DNA of 64,000 nt from Trifolium pratense (Eukaryota > Streptophyta > Magnoliopsida > Fabales > Fabaceae). Each line of letters begins with the position of its first letter. The first letter of the stretch is position 1. The translations under genes and the position numbers were made by a program. The notes under the pieces were generated by a model, which saw only the letters and a list, made by a program, of their open reading frames with translations, did not search any database and was not told where the DNA came from. Positions 1 through 13,696 of this stretch are shown one piece after another. Location of the stretch: contig NC_060065.1 of NCBI RefSeq assembly GCF_020283565.1, positions 19,878,866-19,942,865 on the forward strand, read 5' to 3'.

Positions 1-383
1 ACTTACAGCCAGCATTATACTTCCAGCATACCCATGGCTTCGGCTTCTGAAATCTTTGGGCAGCTTGCAGATCGCTTCACATAAACTTATACAAAGTGTT
101 TGTGTTCACCACAAATACATGCTCCAACACTGTAAATATTTTACTCCATATAACACGCAAAGTCGATGTTAAACTTAATCATACCCAAGATAGTCTGGTC
201 CACTTAATTATAATCCTCTGGTGCTCTACTATTTCTCCATCATGTATTTTTCTGTTGTTGTACCTTCAACCAATCATGCAAATTCTCTTTTGCTCTTCTC
301 CTTACCTTAAAGATTGTTGGACTTCTATCTTGCCAACATTTTTTTTTTCTACACCAAATTGTCCAAAGCATCATAGCAATTTT
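1..383 (-). pseudogene. L1-type LINE 3' coding fragment (RNase H-like end), decayed
   Basis: Read on the minus strand, the stretch from about 383 down to 240 encodes MLWTIWCRKKKCWQD and then RRAKENLHDWLKVQQQ. This is the Trp-rich block that precedes the RNase H-like domain of plant L1 LINEs. Further on, after stops and shifts, SEAEAMGMLEV near 1-60 matches the conserved AEAxAxLxAL helix of that domain. Stops are frequent, so this is a dead copy. It runs off the left edge of the window. The family call rests on motif recognition only. Confidence 0.55.
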
Positions 384-591
384 CGACATGATTACAGGTT
401 CAATTCCCCCGTGGGGACAGAAATGGAGGCAAAAACTCCCCTGTTGGCACTTCGGGGCAGGTAACGGGGAAAACTTTCTCTGCACATTCCCCGCACTGTT
501 GACATCCCTAGCCATTCATTCTCTTCATAGCTATCACAATGGGGGCAAGTAGGGGTTGTGGCCCCCCTCTTGTCATAATTGTTTTTCCATA

Positions 592-594
<3 letters not shown>

Positions 595-671
<77 letters not shown>
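595..671. repeat. (TA)n microsatellite, about 77 bp
   Basis: Uninterrupted TA dinucleotides. The apparent Tyr-Ile open frames on both strands here are by-products of the repeat. The flank at 540-590 contains G/C-rich runs (GGGGGCAAG, GGCCCCCC) that may be the decayed left end of the hAT remnant that follows. Confidence 0.95.
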
Positions 672-680
<9 letters not shown>

Positions 681-837
681 TATTGATATTTGAGAGATGT
701 ACTAAAAGATTAGTAACCACCGCCTGGTGCAAAACATGCACTGCACCCACCGCAATTGTAACAATTAACCTTAAAATAGGTTTATAATATATATTACAGT
801 ATACACTACTAAATCCATTTGGACCTAATTTTGCAAT

Positions 838-1456
838 GATAATATGGTGGAATTAATTGCTTTGAGTACATCTTTGTATCCAAAAGATCATTCAAATCAT
901 TTAATGTGGAGAAAATTTATAAGTTGGCTATGAAATTTTATCCCGGTGATTTTACTGAATAATAGAAATGTCATTTTAAACTACAAGTTCAATACGATGA
1001 ACTTGATGTTCTTTTTATTTTGAATTAAAAATTCTATCAACAATATTTGAGCTCTGTTGAGAATTGGTGAAAATAAGGAATAACTTGACTTATCCTTTGA
1101 TTGATCGTTTAATTCGTTTGATATTGACTCTTTCTGTTTCAACTGCTACAAGCGTGCGATCATTTTCTGCTTAAAGATTGTGAAAAATGGGCTGAAAAAC
1201 AAGTCGAAAGATGAATTTCTCGCTAATTGTGTGATTACTTACATCGAGAGAAGAATTGTTGAAAAGTTTGATACAAATTCAATTATTGATGAATTTTATG
1301 ATATGGAGGAATGACACGTACGATTTAGATAAACAATGTGACGTTTTTTTTAAGAACAATGTGGTGTATTTTTTTTTTGACAAACAATGTGGTGTATTTT
1401 TTATTAAGTATATTTAATTATCTCGGCCCCCCATTTTATAAATTCCTGGACCCGTC
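838..1456 (+). pseudogene. hAT transposase C-terminal remnant
   Basis: Joined across stops and shifts, the plus strand reads FNVEKIYKLAMKFYPGDF, then YDELDV, then TYPLIDRLIRLILTLSVSTA and the signature SVRSFSA, followed by FLANCVITYIERRIVEKF and IIDEFYDMEE. This is the end of a DUF4371/hAT-dimerisation transposase of the ZMYM1-like plant type, where the signature is normally (T/S)ERAFS. It has several stops, including one immediately after SFSA. At 1424-1461 the sequence closes with GGCCCCCC and GGACCCGTCCCT, resembling the G/C-rich hAT terminus. The left end is not resolved. It is unrelated in copy to the hAT at 57306-60880. Confidence 0.7.
1355..1398. repeat. Short direct repeat around a poly(T) tract (tail-only insertion)
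   Basis: The 16-mer AACAATGTGGTGTATT occurs at 1355-1370 and again at 1383-1398. Between them lies a T run ending in GACA. Read on the other strand the insert is TGTC followed by A's, as expected for a retroposed tail with its target duplication. Confidence 0.6.
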
Positions 1457-2335
1457 CCTAATTACATGGTGTTCCTTTCTACACTAAACGGCCCCAAACC
1501 GAAAGACAACCACACGGTGCTCACCACAAAAATGATTTGATTTTATTCGATACTTGCAATTGCCAAAATTTTTTCCAATTACCTTCCACTTTAAGATGAT
1601 GGTTGTCTACAATTGTTTTCATGAGCTGATAATATGCAGATCGAACCGAGTAAATATCATTCTTACTAAATCTCCATATAAGATTATCATCAATTTAGTG
1701 GAATTTTATGATCTCCTCATTTGTTGAATAAAATCATTCTTCGAATATTTCATTAATTTATTTTTAAAGTTGATTTTTTATTTATTTTTTGAATACATAC
1801 ATACATACACGAATGGCTAACCACAAATAATTTTATTAACTTACCAAAAAAAAAAATTATAAAAAAATTAGAAAATAAATAAATTATATCCGGTTTTTCC
1901 ATATGTACCAAAAACAAATTATCCGGAGGGAAAAAAGCTGAAAAACACGAGTTCTCCATTTCCGGCAATATGGATTACGGAAAATCCAAAACTATCCCTG
2001 ATTTATTCACATTATTACATCCATATTCCGTATCGTGTTGCAACGAATAAAAGGGTTCTTACGTCATTGCATCTGCAAAGTGAACAAGCAAACCGAAAAA
2101 ACGCGATCTCAAGACTCAAATTCAGTAACCTTCCCCGCGATTCAGATCCCGTTACACCACACTCGCTTCTTCCCAACTCACCGAGTCAACTCGTCGCCAT
2201 TGTCAAAACCACCACAACGAGTTCCACCAGCTCATGGCAACAACATTCTAACGGAAAAATCATTCGCATTCTGTTTCTCCCGAAGATCATAGGCTTCGCA
2301 GCATCACCGAGTCACAACTCGCTCATAACTCGGGA
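1457..2335 (+). promoter_or_regulatory. Upstream and 5' leader region of the BIG2-type gene
   Basis: No protein or clear repeat is seen here. AT-rich DNA changes near 2030 to a more balanced composition with Ser/Pro-like reading frames and no stable gene of its own, consistent with a 5' UTR leading to the ATG at 2336. I cannot assign a transcription start or a TATA box with confidence. Confidence 0.4.
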
Positions 2336-5300
2336 ATGGCTTCTTCGGAAGCCTATTCCCGTCTGAGTCAGCTCGTTGTCCCTGCACTCGACAAGATCAT
2401 AAAAAACGCTTCGTGGCGAAAGCATGCGAAGCTCGCTCATGAGTGCAAATCCGTCATCGAGAGGCTCAGTCTCAACAATCATCAGTTATCGCCTGATTCT
2501 CCCTCCGATACCGAACCGGAAACGCCCGGTCCGCTTCACGACGGTGGTCCGGTTGAGTACTCGCTCGCTGAGTCGGAGTCGATTCTCACTCCTCTCATCA
2601 ATGCCGCTGGTTCCGGTGTTCTCAAGATCGCCGATCCCGCCGTTGACGCCATTCAGAAACTCATCGCACATGGATACCTCCGCGGAGAAGCAGATCCTGG
2701 AGGTACTTCCGGCGAGGCAAAGTTACTTTCGAACATGATCGAATCGGTTTGCAAATGCCACGATTTTGGTGATGAAGGGATGGAATTGCTGGTGCTGAAA
2801 ACGCTCTTATCAGCGGTAACTTCGATTTCACTTCGAATTCATGGTGATTGTTTGCTTCTGATAGTTAGAACGTGTTACGATATATATCTTGTGAGTAAGA
2901 ATATGGTGAATCAAACTACGGCGAAGGCATCATTGATTCAAATGTTAGTGATTGTGTTTAGGAGAATGGAGGCAGATTCTTCCACGGTTCCAATTCAGCC
3001 AATTGTGGTGGCTGAATTGATGGCGCCTGTGGAAAAATCTGACGTGGACAGTTCAATGACGCTGTTTGTGCAAGGGTTTATTACAAAGATAATGCAGGAC
3101 ATTGATGGAGTTTTGAATCCAGTTACACCTAGTGGTAAGGTTTCATTGTTAGGAGGACATGATGGCGCGTTTGAAACTACCACGGTGGAGACGACAAATC
3201 CTACTGATTTGTTGGATTCTACTGATAAAGACATGTTAGATGCTAAGTATTGGGAGATTAGTATGTATAAGACTGCGTTGGAGGGTAGGAAAGGGGAATT
3301 GGTTGATGGGGAGTTGGTTGAGAGGGATGATGATTTGGAAGTTCAGATTGGGAACAAATTGAGGAGGGATGCTTTTTTAGTGTTTAGGGCGCTTTGTAAA
3401 TTGTCGATGAAGACACCACCTAAGGAGGCGGCTGGGGATCCAGAGTTGATGAAGGGGAAGATTGTGGCTTTAGAGTTATTGAAGATTTTGCTAGAGAATG
3501 CTGGAGCTGTCTTCAGGACTAGTGACAGGTATCTCATTTTACTGAAGTTTCTTTCTAGGAGTTGATTATTTAAAGGTTGTACTTGTCTTTGTTTAATTTT
3601 GCTGGCAGCAACAAGAAATTGTAGTTTTTGCATTAACATAGTAGTAAAGTTGGTAAAGATGATTGCATTATATAGGAATTTAGAATCTGTTGAAGTGTTG
3701 TCAATTATCGGCCATGGCGGATTGCGGCGCTGGATTTTTTGACTATTGCCATGACCAGTTTGTGAATGATGACGGTGCCATCGCATTTTATGACTTTCCG
3801 CCATGGTCCGCCATCCACAATCGATAACAACGATCTGTTGACACTAATGTAGAAATTAACTCTCGTAGGAAATTATTGTAGTCAATCTGGAAATCTAAAT
3901 GCTAATCAAAATGGCCACTGTGAATATTGATGATAGAGACTTGGGTATTATGGGGTTCCCAAGTCTCACATCGAGCAGTATGCGATGCTTGGTAGAATAG
4001 AGTATTTAAGTGGCTTGATTCTTCCTTCTTGATAGCTAGCTTTTAAGGGAGGGTTCTCCAAGTTCTTTGATACGTGTCAATTGGTATTATAGCTGGTTGT
4101 TGTGGTTTGAAAAGGGTTACCTACGGAGGTGCTGACCGGAAAAGGCCGAGTAAAGTGTTGTAGATTGCAGCCGCTGGGTCGACGGCTCTCAGGGGTTGTG
4201 CTATGATACAGACTTGGGTATTATGGGTTGTCCAAGTCCAACACCGAATAGTAATGTAGTATGAGATGCTCAGTGAATCATTTAAGTGGTTTGGTTCTTC
4301 CCCCTAGATAGCTTACTTACTTTTCAGAGAGTTTCCCAAGCCTATAAAAATTAAAGGGAAGGCTTCCCAAGTCCCCGGAGACGTATCAATTGACTTCTAG
4401 TTTCTTGCAATTTATTATAATGAAGTTATAACAATGTGTCACGTTTGTTTCCTTGCACAATAGTTTATGCTTTCCATGTCTTGGTTTTTGAATTTCCAAC
4501 ATCTTAAGATTTATTCTTGTTGAGACGGAGAGTCCCACACTTGATAGTGATAAGACCTGGATAATGGTTTTTACCGGGAGGCAACCCTCATTTAACCCTA
4601 TTCTAATATGGTATCAGAGTCAATCTAAGATCTGTTAGGCCACCCATTATTAGACCACCTGGGTCATGCTCCAAATATCTAGTCTTGGTCATGAGGGGTG
4701 CATGTTGAGGGTCCCACTATGTATGTTATGACTTGAATAGTGGGTGTTACGTTCGCCTTTGCAGAGAGAGATTGCGGAACAGGTGGAGGTTTTTTTCCGG
4801 CACTCCGAGAGCGTGATAAAAGCTTGACGGCGAAAACCCTAAAACGGGGCCTTTACAGTTTTTTGTTGAAAAAGGGGAGTAGGAGACAAACATAAGGACA
4901 TAACTATTTATAGTCTTAATGTTTCAAAAAAATAAAATAAAAATGTTTGAAAAACTATTTAAAGTCTTAATTATTTAATAAATAGTGTTAATGATTGTAT
5001 TTATAGTTTTATAGTTTCATTTATAGTTTTATATATATGATTATTTAGTAAATATCAAATGTTCAAATTCTTGTGGGAGTCAACCTCACTTTAAAAGCCA
5101 ATTTTTTGAAATTGATTTAGACCCAAATCCAAACTCTAAGAACTCTGAGGCATTATTGCCTTGGTCATGCAAGCTGTGTTCATTTGCAAAGTATTCCTAT
5201 TTCAAGTTACCAGTAAAAATAACTGAACGGTTGGATAATTGCATTAAAGGATAGCTCTGAATACTGCTGCTGTCCTCACGAGTCATTACTTATTCATCAG

Positions 5301-8300
5301 GAGTTAGAGAGCAACTGATTAAATTATTTAAACCCTGTCCATTAATTGCAGGTTTCTTCATATTCCACTATATATTGTACAGTGTGGACTATCACTATTA
5401 GGACAGAAGGGGATAGTTAGAGATGTTAAACGAGATATCTGTTAGGAACAATTAGAGAAGTTAGTCAGATTGTACAATCAAGATAAATAAATTGAGGCAT
5501 TCTTCAAAGTTATTTAGGGTAGAATGAAAAAATATCAGGGAAATTGAGAAAATGGAAAATTTATAACTCAGCGACTAGCTAGACAGACTAACTATCACTT
5601 ACTGACATTACACGAAAAAGCAAATACAGTGTACTGTGCACAACACATCAAACACAATTGAACTATACACACACAACACTGAAACATAATAAACATGGCT
5701 ACTCTCACATGGGGGATGTACGAATCGAGGGGATGTTCAGATTTGTAACTTTGGAAAACAGATCTATGGGTCAGTTGTACAAGAGGAAGCCTCTGGAGGA
5801 ATTTTTTTTCCTCTTTAGTATTGAATATAATTGTTTCTATCAATTCCCCATTTCTCTTCCTTTGTTATGTTGTGCTTCTTTTATCAGTTTGAATTTTTCT
5901 TAAGTTATCATTAATGCAACATGCAAGTAACATTTTCTTCTCTATTTTCTGTACACTATATGACCCTTCATTTTTCTATTTTATAACATTGCTAGATTAT
6001 AGAAATTACTTCTGATGGTTCCATTTGTTTGATTGTGGTTGTGTAGGTTTTTAGGTGCCATCAAGCAGTACTTATGTCTATCATTATTGAAGAACAGTGC
6101 TTCAACTCTTTTGATTGTTTTTCAGCTGTCATGCTCCATTTTCATCAGTTTGGTATCAAGATTTAGGGCTGGATTGAAAGCAGAAATTGGAGTTTTTTTC
6201 CCTATGATTGTTCTTAGGGTCCTAGAAAATGTTTCTCAACCTAATTTTCAACAGAAAATGATTGTGCTTCGATTTCTAAAGAAGCTTTGTGTTGATTCAC
6301 AAATATTGGTTGACATTTTTATCAACTATGATTGTGATGTCAATTCATCAAACATATTTGAGAGGTGTGTTATGTTTTAATTTTATTTTACTTTTTTGGT
6401 ACTTATTTTAATTTACTATTTGAATATTTTCATGTTTAGAATATGAATCTTAAGTTTAATAGCATTTCTACGTTCTATGTTGTTTTCATAACACTGTATA
6501 TTTTATATCCAATCATTATGTTCCTCTTAGGATGGTTAACGGACTTCTTAAAACTGCTCAAGGTGTTCCTCCTGGTGTTACAACCACACTTTTGCCACCT
6601 CAAGAAGTGACACTAAAACTTGAAGCCATGAAATGCTTGGTTGATGTTCTAAAATCAATGGGAGACTGGATGAACAAACAATTGCGGATTCCAGATTCTC
6701 ATTCAGCCAAGAAAGTTGAAACAGCTGATAATAGCTATGACGCTGGAGGTTCTGCTATGGCAAATGGAAATGGAGTAGACCCAGTTGAAGGATCTAATTC
6801 TCATTCTGAAATCCCAAATGATACATCCGATGTTTCAACTATCGAGCAACGCCGGGCTTATAAATTGGAACTTCAGGTAAAGAAATGAATACGATTTTGA
6901 GAAGCAAGTATATCTTTGTTCTTGTTTAGCAGTTTATTAAAGAATCTAATAAAAGTTTATGCCAGGAAGGTATAACACTTTTTAATAGGAAGCCTAAGAA
7001 AGGAATTGAGTTTCTCATCAATGCCAACAAGGTGGGTGATTCACCAGAAGATATAGCTACTTTTCTTAAAGATGCATCTGGGTTGGACAAAACTTTGATT
7101 GGTGATTATCTGGGTGAAAGAGAAGAATTATCCTTGAAGGTAATGCATGCCTATGTGGATTCCTTTAACTTTCAAGGGATGGAGTTTGATGAGGCAATCA
7201 GAGTCTTTCTTCAAGGATTTAGACTACCTGGCGAGGCACAAAAGATTGATCGGATAATGGAAAAGTTTGCTGAACGTTATTGGAAATGTAATCCTAAGGC
7301 TTTTTCCAGTGCTGACACAGCATATGTCCTTGCCTATTCTGTGATAATGCTAAATACAGATGCCCACAATCCTATGGTGAAGGACAAGGTGACTCAAATA
7401 AGTATCTGAATTAATGTACAAATAATTATGATAGGCATGATGGCTCATTTTCTTTTTTGGTTGTTGAGTTTTGCAGATGTCTGCTGATGATTTCATCAGA
7501 AACAATCGTGGCATTGATGATGGAAAAGATCTGCCTGAGGAATACCTGAAGTCCTTGTTTGATAGAATATCTAGAAATGAGATCAAAATGAAAGAAAATG
7601 ATATGGCTATCCAACAAAGGCAGGCTGTGAACCCAAATAAACTTTTAGGCTTGGATGGTATATTGAATATTGTGGTCCGTAAGCATGATGAGAGTCAAAT
7701 GGAAACCAGTGATGATCTTATCCGTCATATGCAAGAACAATTCAAAGAAAAAGCTCGCAAAACTGAGTATGTCACCCATATCCACTTTCCTTCTAGAAGA
7801 TATTATTTCTGCTTTTTACATGATTCCTTCTGTTTGAAGTGTGGTGTGTAACATTTTGAAATGTTCACAGTAGTTTTTTTTCTCCCTTCTCAATTAATAT
7901 TTTAATGCTAATTGTATCACTCATTTGCTATTTTGAAGTTGATTTATTCTTTGTTTGATAGAAGTTTATTCTTATTGAACTTATAGAGTACTAAATAAGG
8001 AAAGTGGGAAGAGAAAAACAAAGACTTTGAATTATGATTATATTTTTGATGATACGAAGGACTAAGCTAAGCACCAACCCTTATTTATATTAATATACTA
8101 GTCTCCTAATTAAACAAGAAAACCAATCCAGGCATATAAAGAAATATGGAATTTAATTCTAAGAGATAGATATTATAAATTACTCTAAAATACAACCCAA
8201 ATATTATGAAATAACTTTTATATACTCTAGCACCCTCCTTAAGCTAAAGCTTAATCAGCTTGATACTAATAAACCCTTAAAAAGGGAAAAATATAATATG

Positions 8301-11300
8301 GGTTTCGGAGCTTTGCAAACATGGCTTGCAAGGAAACTCTGAGGAGGAGTTCTAGGAAGTAGAAACACACTCTCTAGCACATTTCAACACCACTCTCTTC
8401 TACCGGTTGAAATTCACATGGCTCCCACTAAATTTATAGGGGACCCACACAATTTGGTGGGACCCATATGAATTTTAACTAATAGAAAAAATGTGTTGGA
8501 ATGTGTGTTAGAGCGTGCTTCTAACATTTATTCAACTCAGATATGTCGAGGATGGTGGAGGGATGAGCATTGCTGGGAAGACAACTCAGGAAGATGGCTA
8601 GAATGATTATCTAACTATAGAGCTGGTTGGGAATGCGTCATAACAAGGAAGAAGAGATTTACAGGAATGATCATCAATGGAAGTTTCCTTGCAAACAATT
8701 AAACAACGCAATAAAATACAACTATTTGAAATCCACCAAAAGAAATATTCGGAAATCTTGAACCTGAAAATTTAGGATGCCGAAAAAAATTGAAATTGAG
8801 GCGTGGTAGTATGCATCATAGCAATGGGCAATTACTGCATAACTCATCATTGAGATAGGAGAAACCTTGAATGGTATCGAGGGCCAAACTGCATCTAAGA
8901 TAGCGAGGGCTAGATTCTATGTGGGATAGCTACGGTCAAACTTTATCCGAGCTATCTGGAGGCTGTAGGAGAAACCATGAGAATGAGATGAAGTATCCAA
9001 GACTTTTGAGATAGGTTGCGGAAGTGGCAGACAAAAAACCCACTAACAGAGAATTTGAGAGTGAAACAGTGGTCAATGATTTTTGTTCTAAAGTTGATGA
9101 AAATAAAGAATTGTGGAGATATTAACATTGTCATAATAGACATGTCATGGAAGATGGTAGTGGTCTGATACGATGTTAAAATTAAGGGTTTAGCCAAGGA
9201 ACAGGGAGGAATAAAGACTTTGAATATGATTGTGGTTTTGAGGATGTATAAGACTAAGCACTATCCCTCAATTATACTAACACTAGACTCCTAATTCATG
9301 TATTTGCTTGCATTTTGCAGGTCAGTTTATTATGCAGCGGCAGATGCTGTAATTCTCAGATTCATGATAGAGGTGTGTTGGGCACCAATGTTAGCTGCTT
9401 TCAGTGTAGCTCTTGATCAAAGTGATGATGAGATTGTAATATGTCTCTGTCTTGAAGGCTTCCGCTATGCTATTCATGTTACTTCCGTAATGTCTATGAA
9501 GACTCATAGAGATGCTTTTGTGACTTCATTAGCAAAGTTTACTTCTCTGCATTCTCCGGCAGATATTAAGCAAAAGAATGTATATGCGATTAAGGTTGGT
9601 GAAGTTCATGTTCTCTTCTAGATGGCTTACAAACAATATAATTAGCTGAAATTGATATCAATTAACAATTCTCATTTTGTGTTACTACAATACTTCCTAC
9701 TCAAGAGTGTTAATGCTCCCTTTCAAAATGCACAATTGTTTTGATGTATTCAAATTCATTGCGCTGTCCTATGGCATACTTTATTATTTGAAAATCAAAT
9801 CCATGTTTTCTCATATTTTTTAATAAAGACGGTTTTATCATTCAACATTATTCTCCATGCTTTTGTTTTGTCCTATCTAAAGCCATACACTCTGGAAGTA
9901 CTTTCATGACTAGTATGCATTAAAAAAAGGCAAAATAGTCTGGACTCCCCTTCTCCCGCAAATATCACAATTACTAAATTCTTGGAGTTTTTTTGGGGAG
10001 AATTTTGCAGCATTAGCGTAAAATGATCCTTGGAAATGATATTGAAGGACATGCAGAAGTTATTTTAATTAAGTGGCAATTATTATTGGGATTCAAACCA
10101 ATTGTTAAGCTTTTGTTAATAGCTTGACATGGTTTTGAATTTTCCATCTTTATTGTTGATAGGAAATAATTACTATTGCTGATGAGGATGGGAATTACTT
10201 GCAAGAAGCTTGGGAGCATATCTTGACTTGTGTTTCCCGATTTGAGCATCTACATCTTCTTGGAGAGGGGGCTCCACCAGATGCTACCTTTTTTTCCTTT
10301 CCTCAGAATGATTTGGAAAAAACAAAGCAAGCTAAATCAACCATTCTTCCTGTTTTGAAGAAGAAGGGACATGGGAGGATGCTGTATGCAGCTGGAACAT
10401 TGATGCGGGGTTCATACGATAGTGCTGGAATTGGAAGTAATGCTGGAGCAGTCACACCAGAACAGGTGAATCACCTGGTTTCAAATTTCAATATGTTGGA
10501 ACAAGTTGGAAGCTCTGAAATGAATCGTATATTCACTCGGAGTCAGAAGTTGAACAGTGAGGCCATAATAGATTTTGTTAAGGCTCTATGCAAGGTCTCT
10601 ATGGAGGAACTAAGATCTCCATCTGATCCACGTGTTTTCAGCCTTACAAAGATGGTTGAGATTGCGTATGTACTACTCACCTACTTCATTTATGTTACCT
10701 CTTTGTTCTCCCTCTGAACATTTTTATTTTTTCTCATGGCTCTTGGGGCACAAGGGTTGGGGGTTATTCCAAATCATTAAACTTGATAACACGTACCACT
10801 CATCTTTCAGAGCATTGCAATATTTGTTTTTTTTTTTTTTATAAAATGAACACGTAGCCATCCTAATTATTTTATTTTGTTTTTTGTTTTTTCATTTTAA
10901 CCCCAAAATCTCATGCACAATTAAATTATCTAATTATCTTTAGTTATGGAAAATTGGTGAAGAACTATCTTTCTGTTCAATGTTGGCAAAACATCATACG
11001 GAGAACTGGATGTGAAAAAATCACTTGTTACTTTTCCTCCCAGTTATGGTGCTAAAACAATGGGAAACATGCTTAATTTTACTGATGGAGCTATTCTAGT
11101 GTGTCCAAATATTAAGACGGGAAGGTATAATTTAACTGAAAATAAAATGGTTTGTTTGATTGTGTTCCTATTCTTTTTTAAAAACCATTCAATGAAACAA
11201 TTTTAAACTTTTATTTTTTAAAACAAAATTAAATCTGTGATAATATTGAAAACATTTTTGAAGTGAGAAAACAAAATAAATAAATCGGTAAATTTATTTT

Positions 11301-13626
11301 GCAAACATATTTTGACAGTGTCGGGCTGTGATGGTTGGTGTCTAGCAGCGTTGATGGTGGTGGAAAGTGTTGGGAAGCAGCTGCAAATGGTATTGCATGG
11401 TGACAGTGTTGGTAGCATTGGCGGCAGTTGAGGGTACAGGAGGTTGCTGGTGGTGGTTGTGGAGGGTACTCGGCAGTGACAGTGGCCAATGGTATCAAAC
11501 TGTGTGAAAATAAAAAATGTGAACAAAAACAGCTCTAGGTTGATCTTGTTTTCTTGTAAGGACAAGTTTTGGAAACAAGCAAACATAAAACACTTAAACT
11601 AATTTTAAACTTTTTATATAAAACAATTTTTAAAATTGTAATCAAACAACCCGAAAATTGAGGCATAGCATTAAGCATAAAATTTACTTTCATGGTTGAT
11701 TGATGTTTATATACTGCTGCCTAAATTATTTTGTTTTACATGATTATTGTGTAACAGGCACTATAATATGAACCGCATCCGGCTTGTGTGGTCAAGCATC
11801 TGGCATGTTCTCTCTGATTTTTTTGTAACCATTGGATGTTCTGCAAACCTTTCAATTGCAATTTTTGCAATGGATTCCTTGCGGCAGTTGTCAATGAAAT
11901 TTCTGGAGCGGGAAGAGTTGGCTAACTATAATTTTCAAAATGAATTCATGAAGCCTTTTGTCATTGTTATGCGAAAGAGTAATGCTGTTGAAATTAGAGA
12001 ACTAATTATCAGATGCGTATCTCAAATGGTTCTATCTCGTGTCAATAATGTCAAATCGGGGTGGAAGAGCATGTTCATGGTAGAGCTGATCAACTCTTGG
12101 CTAGAGAGATTCATTTAACACTATTGTTTTGATTGTCTGTTAAAGTTTGTTCCCCGTTTGGTTCCGGCTCTCTACTTATTGCTCATAGACTTGATTTCAG
12201 GTATTCACTACAGCAGCTTATGATGACCACAAAAACATTGTACTCTTGGCTTTTGAAATTATTGAGAAGATTATTCGAGATTACTTTCCATACATTACCG
12301 AGACTGAAACCACCACCTTCACAGACTGTGTTAATTGTCTAATTGCATTCACCAATAGTAGATTCAACCAAGAGATTAGCCTAAATGCCATTGGTTTTCT
12401 TTCTTTCTGTGCAACAAAACTAGCCGAAGGAGACCTTGGCTCATCATCCAGGAATAAAGATAAGGAAGTTTCCGGAAAGATTTCCTCACCTTCACCTCAA
12501 GAAGGAAAATATGGGAATCAAGATAAAGGAGAGGTGACTGACAAGGACGATCATCTCAATTTCTGGTTTCCTCTACTGTCAGGTGAGGACATTATATTAA
12601 GTTTTCTAGACAAGGATGATGTTTCTTAACTCTGTCAAATGATTAGTGCTTCATGTTACCATCTTGCTTTATGTTTTAAGAAGCTTAACTTGTTGCGAAT
12701 GTACTTCGTTTTTCTGCAGGTCTGTCCGAGCTTAGCTTTGACCCAAGGCCCGAGGTTAGGAAGAGTGCCCTGGATGTCCTGTTTGAAACCTTACGTAACC
12801 ATGGCCATCTCTTTTCGCTACCTTTATGGGAAAGAATATTTGAGTCTGTCCTATTTCCTATATTTGATTATGTTGGACATGCTATTGATCCTTCAGGGAG
12901 TCCACAGGTCAATGAAGTAGAGACTAATGGTGAGCTTGATCAAAGTTGGCTTTATGAGACATGCACAGTGGCCCTCCAACTGGTTGTAGATCTTTTTGTC
13001 AACTTTTACAACACAGTCAACCCTCTTTTAATAAAGGTCCTGATGCTCCTAGTAAGCTTCATAAAGCGCCTTCATCAAAGCCTTGCTGGCATAGGTATTG
13101 CTGCATTTGTTCGATTGATGAGTAATGCTGGAGAGCTATTTTCTGAAGACAAGTGGTTAGAAGTGGTTTTGTCGATAAAAGAAGCAGCAAATGAAACACT
13201 CCCTAAATTTTCATTCCTCGAAAGTGAAGACTTTGCGGCTAGAAATGAAGAACACGCTTCAACAGTTAATGATGATAGAGATCGTGTTGAGTCTGGGTCA
13301 CCAGATGATTTACAAAGCCTAAGTGCTCGTCGTCTCTATGTTTGTTTAACCAATGCAAAAGGCCGAGCAGCTGTTCAGCTTTTATTGATTCAGGTAAAAT
13401 TCGTATGCACTCCTCCAGAAATATAAAAGAGCCCATGAGTTGTAGCTGTGACATTTAGTTCGTTAGAGACTGCTTGAACAAGATCAATATCTTTTAATGT
13501 TGTGATTGGATTCTTAATATTTTAGTGCCTTCAAAAGTGGATAGTATTAGTAATATGCGTTGGAAGGGAAAAAATGTGTCTTTCTCATTTGATACCTCAT
13601 TAATATAATGTTTTTGCACTGGTATT

Positions 13627-13696
<70 letters not shown>

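Noticed and set aside
392..787. Open frames rich in Tyr-Ile on both strands
   Set aside because: They are translations of the (TA)n tract.
2424..3234. Additional frames overlapping BIG2 exon 1 on both strands
   Set aside because: Shadow frames of a strongly conserved exon; no domain of their own.
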